Source: Streptomyces zingiberis (lineage in GTDB: Bacteria; Actinomycetota; Actinomycetes; Streptomycetales; Streptomycetaceae). From it: a stretch of DNA of 64,000 nt. The notes below the pieces were generated by a model. That model saw nothing but the letters and a program-made list of their open reading frames with translations, searched no databases and had not been told where the DNA came from. The stretch's first letter is position 1, and every line of letters begins with the position of its first letter. Below, one piece after another: positions 26,670-35,451 of this stretch. Position numbers and translations under genes: made by a program. The DNA lies in the NCBI RefSeq assembly GCF_012034935.1, contig NZ_JAATEN010000020.1, positions 1 to 64,000 on the forward strand. Direction: 5' to 3'.

Positions 26670-27710
26670 TCAGCCTTCCCTCTCCGCCGCGGCACCCGCG
26701 CCCGCGCCACCGGCGGCCGCGCCGTCCCCGTCGGAAGCACCGTCCGCGGCCGTCACGGCGGTTTCGACGATGACGTTGTCCAGCGTCTGCCCCGCGGCGA
26801 AGCGCTCCAACTGGCTCCGCAGCAGTCGCCGGGCGCGCGGCAGGAACGCCGAGCTGGGACCGCCCACATGCGGGGTGATGAGCACCCCGGGCGTGCTCCA
26901 CAGCGGATGGCCCGCGGGCAGCGGCTCGGGGTCGGTGACGTCGAGCGCCGCGGTCAGCCTCCCGGCCGCGGTCTCGGCGAGCAGGGCGCCGGTGTCGACG
27001 ACGGGGCCCCGGCCGACGTTCACCAGCAGCGCCCCGTCCTTCATCCGGGCCAGGAAACCGGCGTCCACCATGGCCCGGGTCTCCTCCGTGAGCGGGGTGA
27101 CGAGCACCACCACATCGGCCTCGGGCAGGAGTCCGGGCAGTTCTTCCATCGGATGCACGGGGCCGCGCGTGGTGGCTCGGGCAGAGCGCGCGACGCGCGT
27201 CACCCGCGCACATTCAAAAGGCGTGAGCCGGTCCTCGACGGCGCTGCCTATCGAACCGTAGCCCACGATCAGCACGTGCTTGTCGGCCAGCGCCGGGCGG
27301 AAGGCGGGCCGCCACTCCCCGGCGTCCTGGGCCCGGACGAAGGACGGGACGCCGCGGAGCGAGGCCAGGATGAGCGTCAGCGCCAGCTCCGCCGTACTGG
27401 CCTCGTGGACACCGCGGGCGTTGCACAGCCGGGTGCCGGGCGGCAGCTCCGGCACGGCCGGCAGGACGTGGTCGACGCCGGCGGTGAGGGTCTGGACGAC
27501 CTGGAGGGAGGTCATCTGCTTCAGCGGCCGGAGGACCGTCTCCTGGCTCTTCATGTACGGGACGCCGTAGAAGACGCAGCGGGCCGGGTCACCGGGGAAG
27601 CCGGACTCACCGTCCCAGTGGAGGTAGCGGAAGCGACCGGGGGGCCCGCCGGAGCCGTCGGGGTCCCCGGGGGCGTCGAGCGGAACGGGCAGCCACACGT
27701 CGGAACTCAT
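26670..27710 (-). CDS. D-2-hydroxyacid dehydrogenase family protein
   Basis: A 346-residue NAD(P)-dependent oxidoreductase of the D-isomer-specific 2-hydroxyacid dehydrogenase family. The dinucleotide fold has KHVLIVGYGSIGSAVEDRL, and the active-site Arg, Glu and His are in NVGRGPVVDT, LDVTDPEPLP and ITPHVGGPSS. An N-terminal catalytic half includes LTAGVDHVLPAVPELPPGTR. The last 25 residues are Ala/Gly-rich and not conserved. The ATG at 27710 (MSSDVWLPVPLD) is preferred over an upstream extension that overlaps the divergent gene's promoter. The substrate cannot be told from the sequence. Confidence 0.9.
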   Translation of the reverse strand: MSSDVWLPVPLDAPGDPDGSGGPPGRFRYLHWDGESGFPGDPARCVFYGVPYMKSQETVLRPLKQMTSLQVVQTLTAGVDHVLPAVPELPPGTRLCNARGVHEASTAELALTLILASLRGVPSFVRAQDAGEWRPAFRPALADKHVLIVGYGSIGSAVEDRLTPFECARVTRVARSARATTRGPVHPMEELPGLLPEADVVVLVTPLTEETRAMVDAGFLARMKDGALLVNVGRGPVVDTGALLAETAAGRLTAALDVTDPEPLPAGHPLWSTPGVLITPHVGGPSSAFLPRARRLLRSQLERFAAGQTLDNVIVETAVTAADGASDGDGAAAGGAGAGAAAEREG

Positions 27711-27853
27711 GCCCAGGAGCCTAGTGCCGGGGGCCCGGCCGGCAGAGGTTACTGTGCTGCGGGGGGCGGTCGCCCCTGGCCACGGCACAGGACCACGGCC
27801 CCTTCGCCCCGCGCGGGCGGGCCGGGCGGGGCCCAGGAGGGGTGCGGAACCAG

Positions 27854-28933
27854 GTGGAGCGCAGGACGATCGGCGCGGGTGCCTTCTCGGTGGGGCCGAC
27901 GGGTCTCGGCTGTATGCCGATGAGCTGGGGCTACACCACCTCGCAGCAGAACGGCGAGCGTTCGCTGCGCGCCGTGCACGCCGCCCTGGACCACGGCTGC
28001 ACCGTCCTGGACACCGCGGACATGTACGGGCCGTTCACCAACGAACTCCTCGTGGGCCGGGTGCTCCGGCAGCGGCGCGCGGAGGCCTTCGTGGCCACGA
28101 AGTGCGGGCTGCTCGCCGGCGACCAGCACATCGTCGCCAACGGCCGTCCGGCCTACGTGCGGCGGGCCTGCGACGCGTCGCTGCGCCGGCTGCAGACCGA
28201 CGTGATCGACCTGTACCAGCTGCACCGCGCGGACCCGGAGGTCCCGGTGGAGGAGACCTGGGGGGCGATGGCCGACCTGGTCACCGCGGGCAAGGTCCGG
28301 GCGCTGGGGCTGTGCGCGGTGGGTGTGCGGCCGCGTGGGCCGGAAGGCCGGGCGCCCCGGGCGCGCCGCCGCCCCACCGGCGGGAACGGAGCAGCGGCCG
28401 GAACCGGACCGCCCCGGCCGGCGGGCGTGTACGAGGGCACCCTGCGGCAGCTGAAGCGGGTGCAGCAGGTCTTCCCGGTGAGCGGGGTCCAGGCGGAGCT
28501 GTCGGTGTGGTCGCCGGAGGCCCTGACGTCCCTGGTGCCCTGGTGCGAGGCGCGCGGGGTCGGCTTCCTCGCCGCGATGCCCCTCGGCAGCGGTTTCCTC
28601 AGCGGCACCCTGACCCCCGGTCAGGGGTTCGAACCGGACGACCTGCGGGCCCGGCACCCACGGTTCACGGCGGAGATGATGGCGGCGAACCAGCCGATCG
28701 TGGCCGGGCTGCGCCGGGTGGCCGCCCGGCACGGGGCGACGCCGGCCCAGGTGGCACTCGCCTGGGTGCTGTCCCGGGGCCGGCACGTGGTGCCCGTGCC
28801 GGGGACGAAGAACGCCCACTGGGCGGTGGAGAACGCGGCCGCCGCGGCCCTGCGGCTGACGGAGCGGGACCTCGCGGAGATCGCCGGCCTCCCGGCGGCG
28901 CAGGGCTCCTGGGAGCCGGCCACCCGGCCGTGA
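27854..28933 (+). CDS. Aldo/keto reductase
   Basis: A 359-residue NADPH-dependent aldo/keto reductase of the AKR13-like (YghZ/YhdN-type) group. The catalytic tetrad is visible: Asp and Tyr in DTADMYGPFTNE, Lys in VATKCGLL and His in YQLHRADP. The cofactor-binding C-terminal part has PVPGTKNAHWAVENA. About 35 low-complexity residues (around RAPRARRRPTGGNGAAAG) are inserted after GLCAVGV, ahead of YEGTLRQLKRVQQVFP. The GTG at 27854 is chosen because AGGAGG (27835-27840) is too close to the GTG at 27842. Its 13-base spacing is still long, so the start is uncertain. It diverges from the hydroxyacid dehydrogenase gene. Confidence 0.88.
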   Translation: MERRTIGAGAFSVGPTGLGCMPMSWGYTTSQQNGERSLRAVHAALDHGCTVLDTADMYGPFTNELLVGRVLRQRRAEAFVATKCGLLAGDQHIVANGRPAYVRRACDASLRRLQTDVIDLYQLHRADPEVPVEETWGAMADLVTAGKVRALGLCAVGVRPRGPEGRAPRARRRPTGGNGAAAGTGPPRPAGVYEGTLRQLKRVQQVFPVSGVQAELSVWSPEALTSLVPWCEARGVGFLAAMPLGSGFLSGTLTPGQGFEPDDLRARHPRFTAEMMAANQPIVAGLRRVAARHGATPAQVALAWVLSRGRHVVPVPGTKNAHWAVENAAAAALRLTERDLAEIAGLPAAQGSWEPATRP

Positions 28934-28993
28934 ACGACCGGGCTCGCCGGTGCGGTTCCACGCGGCTCCGCCGGTGCTCCCGCCTGCCGCTCT

Positions 28994-29025
28994 GCCCTTT
29001 GGCCCTTTGGCCCTTCGGCCCTTTG
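28994..29025. repeat. 8-bp tandem repeat GCCCTTTG
   Basis: Four adjoining copies, the third reading GCCCTTCG. The T-tracts make it stand out from the surrounding G/C-rich DNA. Confidence 0.9.
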
Positions 29026-29140
29026 CGACGGGATGGCGGTCACGGGCGCCGCGGACCGGAAACGCCCGGACGGAGCGCCGCTTCGGCGGGGCGGCTCCGC
29101 CCGGCGACCCGGCGGCCCGGCGCAGTTTCACGCCGCCCGC

Positions 29141-29200
29141 GGCGCCGTTCGGTGCCGTTCGGTGCCGTTCGGCGCCGTTCGGTACCGTTCGGTGCCGTTC
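29141..29200. repeat. 10-bp tandem repeat GGYRCCGTTC
   Basis: Six adjoining units: GGCGCCGTTC, GGTGCCGTTC, GGTGCCGTTC, GGCGCCGTTC, GGTACCGTTC and GGTGCCGTTC. The period equals about one helical turn, so the variable GGNNCC half of each unit faces the same side of the helix. Confidence 0.92.
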
Positions 29201-29404
29201 CGTCCCGCCTCCCCACCGCCACCTCCCGGCCCCGCCACCGCCCGGCCGGCCCTCCGCGTCCGGTGGGGTGTTTCCGCTTCCGTGGGGAAAGCCTGCACAC
29301 TCGGTGGTGCCGAGTCATCGAGTAGGTGCCGGCCGAGTGGACGCCGACAGAGGCGGCGGTTTCCCCCGCGCCGCCGCCCGGACCCGAGGAGAGGACAGCC
29401 CGTC

Positions 29405-30565
29405 GTGCGACGACGCCCCGCTGTGACCGTATCCGCCGCGCTGGCCGCGGCCGCGCTGGTGTTCACCGCCGGCTGCTCCTCGGACGGGGGCGGGGCCGGT
29501 GGGGCCGCGGGTTCCGCGTCCCCGACCTCCGAGGGCTCTTCCACCCCGTCGGCGTCCCCCTCCCCCGCCCCGGCCAAGGGGTCGGCGAAGGTCACCGGGA
29601 CGGTGGCGACGGGCCTGGACACCCCGTGGGGGCTCGCGCCGCTGTCCGGCGGGGATCTCCTGGTCTCCTCGCGCGACTCCGGCAAGATCCTCCGCGTGGA
29701 CGCCGGCAGCGGGAAGAAGACCGAGGCCGGCACGGTGCCGGGGGTGGCCGCCGAGGGCGAGGGGGGCCTGCTCGGCATCGCCGTCCCGGACGACGGCGAG
29801 AAAATGATCTACGCCTATCTCACCACGGCCTCCGACAACCGGATCGTGCGCATGCTCTACTCCCCGGACCGGCCCGCCGGCAAGCAGCTCGGCGCCGTCG
29901 ACACGGTGCTCCGCGGCATCCCCCGGGGGACGATCCACAACGGCGGCCGGATCGCCTTCGGCCCGGACGGCGACCTCTACGCGGGCACCGGCGACAGCGG
30001 CCGGGAAGGGCTCTCCCAGGACCGCGACTCCCTCGGCGGGAAGATCCTGCGGATGACCGAGGACGGGGAGCCGGCGAAGGGCAACCCCGACCCCGGGTCG
30101 GTCGTGTACTCCTGGGGCCACCGCAACGTCCAGGGGCTGGCCTGGGACGCCCAGGGGCGGCTGTGGGCCTCCGAGTTCGGGCAGCACACCTGGGACGAGC
30201 TCAACCTGATCGAGAAGGGCGGCAACTACGGCTGGCCGGAGGCGGAGGGCCGCGACGGGAGCGGCGGCGAGTTCACCGCCCCGGTCGAGCAGTGGCGGAC
30301 CGACCAGGCCTCGCCCAGCGGCATCGCCGTGGCCAAGGGCTCGGTGTGGATGGCGGGTCTGCGCGGGGAGCGGCTGTGGCGGATCCCGCTGGACGGCGCC
30401 CGCCCGGCGGCGGACCCGCAGGCGTTCCTGGAGGGCGAGTACGGCCGGCTGCGCACCGTCGTCGCCACGGACGACGGCGATCTGTGGGTGGTCACCAGCG
30501 AGACCGACGGACGGGGCTCGCCGGACGGCGACGACGACCGCATCCTGCGGCTCGAGGTCTCCTGA
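29405..30565 (+). CDS. PQQ-dependent sugar dehydrogenase-like lipoprotein
   Basis: A 386-residue exported beta-propeller of the glucose/sorbosone dehydrogenase family (soluble aldose sugar dehydrogenase type). The start GTG at 29405 gives a short basic N-terminus and a lipoprotein signal with lipobox FTAGC (VFTAGCSSDGG), then a Ser/Pro-rich linker to about residue 60. Propeller motifs: GLDTPWGLAPLSGGDLLVSS, EGGLLGIAV, HNGGRIAFGPDGDLYAGTGD, YSWGHRNVQGLAWDAQGRLW and GGNYGWPEAEG. AGGAGAGGA is upstream. The family oxidises sugars with PQQ, but many actinobacterial members are untested and PQQ genes are not in this window. Confidence 0.9.
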   Translation: MRRRPAVTVSAALAAAALVFTAGCSSDGGGAGGAAGSASPTSEGSSTPSASPSPAPAKGSAKVTGTVATGLDTPWGLAPLSGGDLLVSSRDSGKILRVDAGSGKKTEAGTVPGVAAEGEGGLLGIAVPDDGEKMIYAYLTTASDNRIVRMLYSPDRPAGKQLGAVDTVLRGIPRGTIHNGGRIAFGPDGDLYAGTGDSGREGLSQDRDSLGGKILRMTEDGEPAKGNPDPGSVVYSWGHRNVQGLAWDAQGRLWASEFGQHTWDELNLIEKGGNYGWPEAEGRDGSGGEFTAPVEQWRTDQASPSGIAVAKGSVWMAGLRGERLWRIPLDGARPAADPQAFLEGEYGRLRTVVATDDGDLWVVTSETDGRGSPDGDDDRILRLEVS

Positions 30566-30689
30566 GACGGGGCGGCGCGGCCGTACGGGCGGTACTCCGG
30601 CGACGCCGGGGGGCGCGGCGCGGCGAATCGCCCCCGCGGTGCACGGGGCGCGGGAGACTCCGAGCGGGACCTAAGACGGGACGACGCCG

Positions 30690-30863
30690 ATGTTCAACAT
30701 CCTCCACGAACTGTTCGCGCCCGGCCGGGCGCACACCGAGGAGGAGCGCAACCGTCTCGAACTGGTCGTGCGCTCCCCCGGGGACGCCGACCCGGGGCGC
30801 GGCCCGGTGGACCTGGCCTCGGGGCGGGTGCTGATCCGGCCGCCCCGGGAGGGCACCGCCTGA
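30690..30863 (+). CDS. Small DUF6191-type protein
   Basis: A 57-residue protein: MFNILHELFAPGRAHTEEER at the start, then a middle containing DPGRGPVDLASGRVLIRPP. I recognise it as the short Streptomyces family with the pattern MFN..HELFAPGRKHT..E..RLEL...DPGRGPIDLDSG.V.I. The function is unknown. It lies 124 bases after the lipoprotein gene on the same strand and is followed by a hairpin terminator, so the two may share a transcript. The ribosome binding site (GACGGGACG) is weak. Confidence 0.8.
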   Translation: MFNILHELFAPGRAHTEEERNRLELVVRSPGDADPGRGPVDLASGRVLIRPPREGTA

Positions 30864-31207
30864 GCGGCTCCCCGTCGTTCGCCTCGGCGTTCCCCCGCTC
30901 CTCCCGGGGCACCGGCGGGCCTGGGCGCACGGCCCGCCGGGGTGCCACCGGGTGGGCCCCCGGAGGCCCGGCCCGCGCGTCCTCGGCGTCTCCGGCGTGA
31001 CAGGACACCACCCGCCGCTGCCCCCGTGGGACGCGCTCTCCGCCCGCCCGGCGGGCCCCGGCGCGCGCCGCCCGTGGGCACCCGGCCCGCGCCGCTCGCG
31101 CCGCACCACCCCTGGGAACGAGCCCCCGCGAGCCGGCAGGTCACCGCGGCCCCGCCGCCCCGCCCTCGCCGGCCGGCCCCCGCCGCCCCGCCCCGTCCCG
31201 CCCCTTC
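30864..31207. other. Intergenic DNA between convergent genes
   Basis: Apart from the terminator at 30908-30946 this is G/C-rich sequence without a supported gene, repeat or promoter. Confidence 0.5.
30908..30946 (+). terminator. Terminator after the DUF6191 gene
   Basis: GGCACC-GGCGGGCC (30908-30921) pairs with GGCCCGCC and GGTGCC (30931-30946, GG bulged) around a nine-base loop. It lies 45 bases after the stop codon. Confidence 0.65.
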
Positions 31208-34200
31208 TCAGCGGACGCTCTCCGTCTCCTCCCCGGCGAACAGCCGCAGCCGGTGCGCGAGCGCGGCGGCCTCGCCGCGTCCGGCCACGCCCAGCTTCGC
31301 CAGGATGTTGGAGACGTGGACGCTGACGGTCTTCGGGGAGATGAACAGCTCACCGGCGATCGCCCGGTTGCTCCGCCCGGCGGTGACCAGCCGCAGGACG
31401 TCCCGCTCCCGGGGGGTCAGCCCGAGCGACGCGGCCGGGTCGCCGGGGGCGCGCGGACCGGGGGCGCCGGGTTCCGCCCCGGCTGGCGCGCCCGGCCCGG
31501 GCAGGGGGAGCCGGGCCCGGCGGGCCAGCATCGTGATGTCCTCGCGGAGCGGACGGGCGCCCAGCCGCACCGCCGTGGAGTACGCCTCCGCCAGCAGCCG
31601 CCCGGCCGTCTCCCGCGCCGCCTCCCGTACCGCCTCCCGGCCCTGCTCCCCGCGCGTCCCGCGGCCCGCCTCCGGAGCCCCGCCGGCGCCGGCCGGCCCG
31701 TCCGCCGCGCTCAGCGGGCCGGCCGCCGCGGGTCCCCAGGAGCCGGCCGCGCCGAGCACGGCCTCGGCCCGGCGCAGCGCGATCACGGCGGAGGCGTACG
31801 GGTAGCCGTAGGGCTCGAAGGCCGCGGCCGCCTCCGCCCAGCGGCCGGGGTCGTGTTCACCGCGGGCGCGGGCCAGTTCGGCGTCGAACCGGCGGGACCA
31901 GGCGGCCCAGAGCGGCGCCCGGTGCGCGACGCGGCGGGCCGCCGCCCACAGCCGGCCGGTCAGGGCCCGCCACTCCGCCTCGTCGTGGCCCGGCAGCCCC
32001 CGGGCGTCGGCGGCCAGAGCCGCGCCGGCCACCAGCAGCCGCCAGACGTACGGCTCCTGGCCCAGCAGGGGCAGCGGGCCGAGGGCGCGTTCGAGGACGG
32101 AGCGGGCCTCCTCGAACCGGCCCGCCGCCGAGGCGCGCCGTATCCCCAGCACGGCGAGCGGCAGTTCGTACTGCGGTTCCGAGCTGTTCCGGCCGAGGTG
32201 GCGGCGGCAGTCGTCGACGTGGGCGCCCACCTGGTCGTGATCGCCCCGGTCCAGGGCGAGCGCGGCGTCATGAAGGGCGATCGAGGCGCGGGCGCAGGAG
32301 GTGCGGGCCTGGCCGCGGTAGGCGCCGAGGACTCCGGCGGCCTCCTCCCACGCGCCGAGTTCCAGCAGCGCCTCGGCGAGGTTGCCGGCGACGAACGCGG
32401 CGCCGTCGCGCAGGCCCTCGTCCTCCAGGGCCGCGATGCCCTCCCGCGCGGCCTCCACCGCCTCCGCCGAGCGGCCGGTCTTGTGGAGGAGGTCCACGAG
32501 GTTGCCGTGGACCCGGCCCATCACCCGGGGGACGGGCGACCGCGCGATCTCGTCCCGCACGGCGTACATCTCGGCGATGCCCTGCTCCTGTTCGCCCGCG
32601 CCGATGCGCAGCCAGGCGAGCGTCACCCGGGCGGAGATCTTCACCGCCGCGGTGCCGACCAGCCCGGCCAGTTCCACCGCGCGTTCGGCCAGGGCCAGGG
32701 TGTCGCCGTCCGAGGCGTGCACGGAATGCCAGGTGACGGCGAGGTTCAGGACGTCGGCGTGGACGCCGGACGGCGGCAGCCCGCGCAGCAGCTCCTGGGC
32801 GCGGGCGATCTCCGCCCAGCCGTCCCCGCGGCCCGTGGCCGTCATCAGCCGGGACCGCTGCGCCCAGAACCAGGCGGCGCGGACCGGGTCGCGCCGCTCG
32901 TCGAGCATCTTCAGCGCCTTCCCGGCCAGCGCGAGGGAGCGCTCCGCGGAGTTGTCCCAGCGGGCCGCCACCACGGCGTCGGCCACCACGTCCACCAGCG
33001 TGGGGCGGCAGTCGCACCCCTCCCCGGCGCAGCCGCAGCGGGGGTAGGACTCCGGGTGGCCCAGCTCCGGCAGGCCGCGCCGCTCGCCGGGCGGGACGTC
33101 CTCCCACAGCTCCATGGCGCGTTCCAGCAGCTTCAGCTGTTCGGCGTAGGCGTGCCGGCGGCGGGCCTCCCCGGCCGCAGCGAGTACCGCGGGCAGCGCC
33201 TTGACCGCGTCGTGGGCGGTGTACCAGTAACTGGCGAGCCGGGCGGCGCGCTGTTCGGGCCGGACGAGCGCCGGATCGGCCTCCAGCGCCTCGGCATAGC
33301 GCCGGCTGAGGCGGGAGCGCTCACCGGGCAGCAGATCGTCCAGGACGGCCTCGCGGAGCAGGGCGTGGCGGAAGCGGTAGCCGTCCCCGTCGCCGGTGGG
33401 GACGAGGACACCCGCGCCCACGGCGGCCCGCAGCGTCTCGATGAGTTCGTCGTCCCCCATGCCGGTGACGGCCGCGAGCAGCCGGTACCCCACCGCCGCG
33501 TCGCGGGCGGCGAGCCGCACGACGCGCTGGACGTCCTCGGGCAGCGCCTCCACCCGGACCAGCAGCAGGTCGCGCAGGGAGTCGCTGAGCCCGCAGGAGG
33601 CCGGGTCGCTGGTGGCCAGCTCCTCGACGAAGAACGGGTTGCCCTCGGAGCGTTCGAAGATCTGATCGACGAGGCGGTCGCCGGGCTCGGCACCGCGGAT
33701 GCCGGCGAGCTGGCGGCGGACCTCCTCCCGGCTGAGCCGGGGCAGTTCCACACGGCGCACCGTGCGCAGCCGGTCCTGCTCGGCGAGGAAGGGCCGCAGC
33801 GGGTGGCGGCGGTGGACGTCGTCCGTGCGGTAACTGGCGAGCAGCACCAGGCGGGAGGAGTGCAGGGACCGGAAGAGGTAGCCGAGCAGTTCCCGGGTGG
33901 AGCGGTCGGCCCAGTGGAGGTCCTCGATGACGACGACCAGCGTGCGCCCGCCGGCGAGCCGCTCCAGGAGTTGGGCGGTGACCTCGAAGAGCCGGGCGCG
34001 GCCCTCCTGTTCCTCACCCTCGCGGCCCAGGCCGGTCCGCGGCGCGGGCTCCGGCGGCGCCATGTCGGGCAGCAGCCGCGCCAGATCACCCTCACGGCCG
34101 GCCGCCGCCTGCTCCAGTTCCGGGCCGAGCCGGCGGCGCAGGGCACGGAACGCGGTGGCGAAGGGGGCGAACGGCAGACCGTCCGCGCCGAGTTCGAGAC

Positions 34201-34414
34201 AGCCGCCCACCGCGGTCTCCGCCCCGTCCCGCCGGGCGACGGCGAGGAACTCCTCCAGCAGGCGGCTCTTGCCCACCCCCGCCTCGCCACCGACGAGCAG
34301 GGTCTGCGGCTCGCCCGCGGCGGCGCGGGCGAGCGCGCCGGTGAGCGTGGCCAGTTCCTCGGCACGGCCGACGAACACGGGACTGACGGAGGCTGCTCGC
34401 ACGCCGTACAGCAT
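31208..34414 (-). CDS. Large ATP-binding LuxR-family (LAL) regulator
   Basis: A 1068-residue regulator. The N-terminal AAA/STAND ATPase has Walker A GGEAGVGKSRLLEE (about residues 35-48) and Walker B VVVIEDLHWADRST (about 150). TPR-like helical repeats fill the middle. The C-terminal LuxR helix-turn-helix is LTPRERDVLRLVTAGRSNRA followed by IAGELFISPKTVSVHVSNIL. A tight cysteine cluster, CGCAGEGCDC, sits in the middle region (bases about 33008-33037) and could bind metal. The ATG at 34414 (MLYGVRAASVSPVFVGRAEE) begins just before the ATPase; the in-frame upstream sequence is Pro/Arg-rich. Regulatory target unknown; no biosynthetic cluster is adjacent. Confidence 0.9.
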   Translation of the reverse strand: MLYGVRAASVSPVFVGRAEELATLTGALARAAAGEPQTLLVGGEAGVGKSRLLEEFLAVARRDGAETAVGGCLELGADGLPFAPFATAFRALRRRLGPELEQAAAGREGDLARLLPDMAPPEPAPRTGLGREGEEQEGRARLFEVTAQLLERLAGGRTLVVVIEDLHWADRSTRELLGYLFRSLHSSRLVLLASYRTDDVHRRHPLRPFLAEQDRLRTVRRVELPRLSREEVRRQLAGIRGAEPGDRLVDQIFERSEGNPFFVEELATSDPASCGLSDSLRDLLLVRVEALPEDVQRVVRLAARDAAVGYRLLAAVTGMGDDELIETLRAAVGAGVLVPTGDGDGYRFRHALLREAVLDDLLPGERSRLSRRYAEALEADPALVRPEQRAARLASYWYTAHDAVKALPAVLAAAGEARRRHAYAEQLKLLERAMELWEDVPPGERRGLPELGHPESYPRCGCAGEGCDCRPTLVDVVADAVVAARWDNSAERSLALAGKALKMLDERRDPVRAAWFWAQRSRLMTATGRGDGWAEIARAQELLRGLPPSGVHADVLNLAVTWHSVHASDGDTLALAERAVELAGLVGTAAVKISARVTLAWLRIGAGEQEQGIAEMYAVRDEIARSPVPRVMGRVHGNLVDLLHKTGRSAEAVEAAREGIAALEDEGLRDGAAFVAGNLAEALLELGAWEEAAGVLGAYRGQARTSCARASIALHDAALALDRGDHDQVGAHVDDCRRHLGRNSSEPQYELPLAVLGIRRASAAGRFEEARSVLERALGPLPLLGQEPYVWRLLVAGAALAADARGLPGHDEAEWRALTGRLWAAARRVAHRAPLWAAWSRRFDAELARARGEHDPGRWAEAAAAFEPYGYPYASAVIALRRAEAVLGAAGSWGPAAAGPLSAADGPAGAGGAPEAGRGTRGEQGREAVREAARETAGRLLAEAYSTAVRLGARPLREDITMLARRARLPLPGPGAPAGAEPGAPGPRAPGDPAASLGLTPRERDVLRLVTAGRSNRAIAGELFISPKTVSVHVSNILAKLGVAGRGEAAALAHRLRLFAGEETESVR

Positions 34415-34767
34415 GGCATCGGGGGAGGACACGGGCACAGCCGTTCGGGACGGAAGAGCGGACGGGGGCGGGGCGGCCCCGCGCGACGGAGGAGCGGACG
34501 GGGCCCGGCGGCCCCGCGGGACGGCACGCCCCGGGCGCCGGGACCGACCGGGCCGGATCCCTGCCAGGGGCCCGCGCCACGCGGCGGACCGCGGCCGCCG
34601 CCGGCGGGGACGAGCACGCGCCGGCGGCAGGCGACCGGGACCGGGACGGCGGCGCCGGAGCGGGTGGCACAGGGCCGGTGGTACACCGGGCCCCGCCGGC
34701 CGCGACCGGTCAGGCCCGGCACACGGCGAGCGCGACGATCCGGCGCGGGACACGGCGAGCGGGACGG
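34415..34767. other. Gene-less G/C-rich interval
   Basis: This lies between the LAL regulator start and the small gene to its right. I see no promoter hexamers, repeats or supported gene here. Confidence 0.45.
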
Positions 34768-35007
34768 TCAGGCGCGGGCGGTGCGGCCGGGTGCCCGCGG
34801 TGGTCCGGCCCCACGCGTCCGCCGCCCGCCCGGACGGCCGCCACCCCGGCGGGAACGGCGGGCGCCGCCGCTCCCCGGGTCCCCGGGGCCGGCCTCACTC
34901 CCGCGAGCGGCCTCGGCGGCCCGGACGGCCTCCCGGGCCCTGCGCTGTTCCGCGGCCTCCCGGCGGAGTTCGGCCTGGCGGAAGAGGTGCAGCTCGTAGT
35001 CGAACAT
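34768..35007 (-). CDS. Small hypothetical protein with basic tail
   Basis: A 79-residue protein. Residues 1-35 form a charged helix (MFDYELHLFRQAELRREAAE and on) and the rest is a Gly/Arg/Pro-rich basic tail. GGAGG lies seven bases before the ATG, an excellent ribosome binding site, and the pattern MF-(D/E)-YE-L..-(R/S)-AEL-R..A recurs in small Streptomyces proteins of unknown role. No membrane segment. It lies upstream of the LAL regulator on the same strand, 353 bases away. Confidence 0.7.
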   Translation of the reverse strand: MFDYELHLFRQAELRREAAEQRRAREAVRAAEAARGSEAGPGDPGSGGARRSRRGGGRPGGRRTRGAGPPRAPGRTARA

Positions 35008-35451
35008 GACGGGCCTCCGGATTCGAGAGGGTCGGTGGCTCCACCCTCGCCCTCCGGGGCCTGGTCCCGCATCGGGACGGTGACCGATCTTCACCCCTCC
35101 GGCAGCCTCAGGACCGGCGGCCCAGGGCTCAGGACCGGACGCGCCGGCCTCAGGCCCGCCGGGAGCGGTCCTCAGACCCGGCCCCGGTGAGCCTCAGGAC
35201 GGAAGGACGCGGGCCCCGGATCGGCGCCGTCACCCCGCCGGCTCCCTCGACCCCGTCGGTTCCGTCGGCCCGCAAGCGTCCCGTCCCGCTCCCCCGCCGC
35301 CCTCGTTCCCGCACGTCAGCCGCCGCGCCGCGACCGCGGCCACGGCGCCGGCCCCGAGAGGCCGCTCACCCGCTCCTGGCACCCCCGGCCGGCGCTTCCG
35401 CTCCCCAGGACCCGCCGGACCCGCCCCGCCGCGCCCCCGTCCCGCCCCGTC
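35008..35451. other. Gene-less interval
   Basis: This lies between the MMPL stop and the small gene's promoter. The phrase CTCAGGACCGG occurs twice (near 35106 and 35130) with looser copies around it; otherwise I see nothing. No clear terminator for the MMPL gene was found. Confidence 0.4.

Larger units (their letters stand above)
28934..29404 (+). other. Gene-less interval with two tandem repeats
   Basis: This lies between the aldo/keto reductase and the lipoprotein gene. It holds an 8-bp tandem repeat (28994-29025), a 10-bp tandem repeat (29141-29200) and a six-base-pair hairpin ACTCGG/CCGAGT (29299-29315) in the lipoprotein leader. No gene is supported here. Confidence 0.6.

Noticed and set aside
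26578..27261. Plus-strand frame of 227 codons starting next to a promoter-like sequence
   Set aside because: Its sequence is Ser/Pro/Arg-rich and lies mostly opposite the well-supported hydroxyacid dehydrogenase gene. I keep the promoter as a finding but not the protein.
28621..28640. GGTTCGAACC resembling a tRNA T-arm
   Set aside because: It lies within the aldo/keto reductase coding sequence, and no acceptor or anticodon stem can be built around it.
31253..34999. Plus-strand open frame of 1248 codons opposite the LAL regulator
   Set aside because: Same composition artefact. The minus strand encodes a clear ATPase and LuxR domain.
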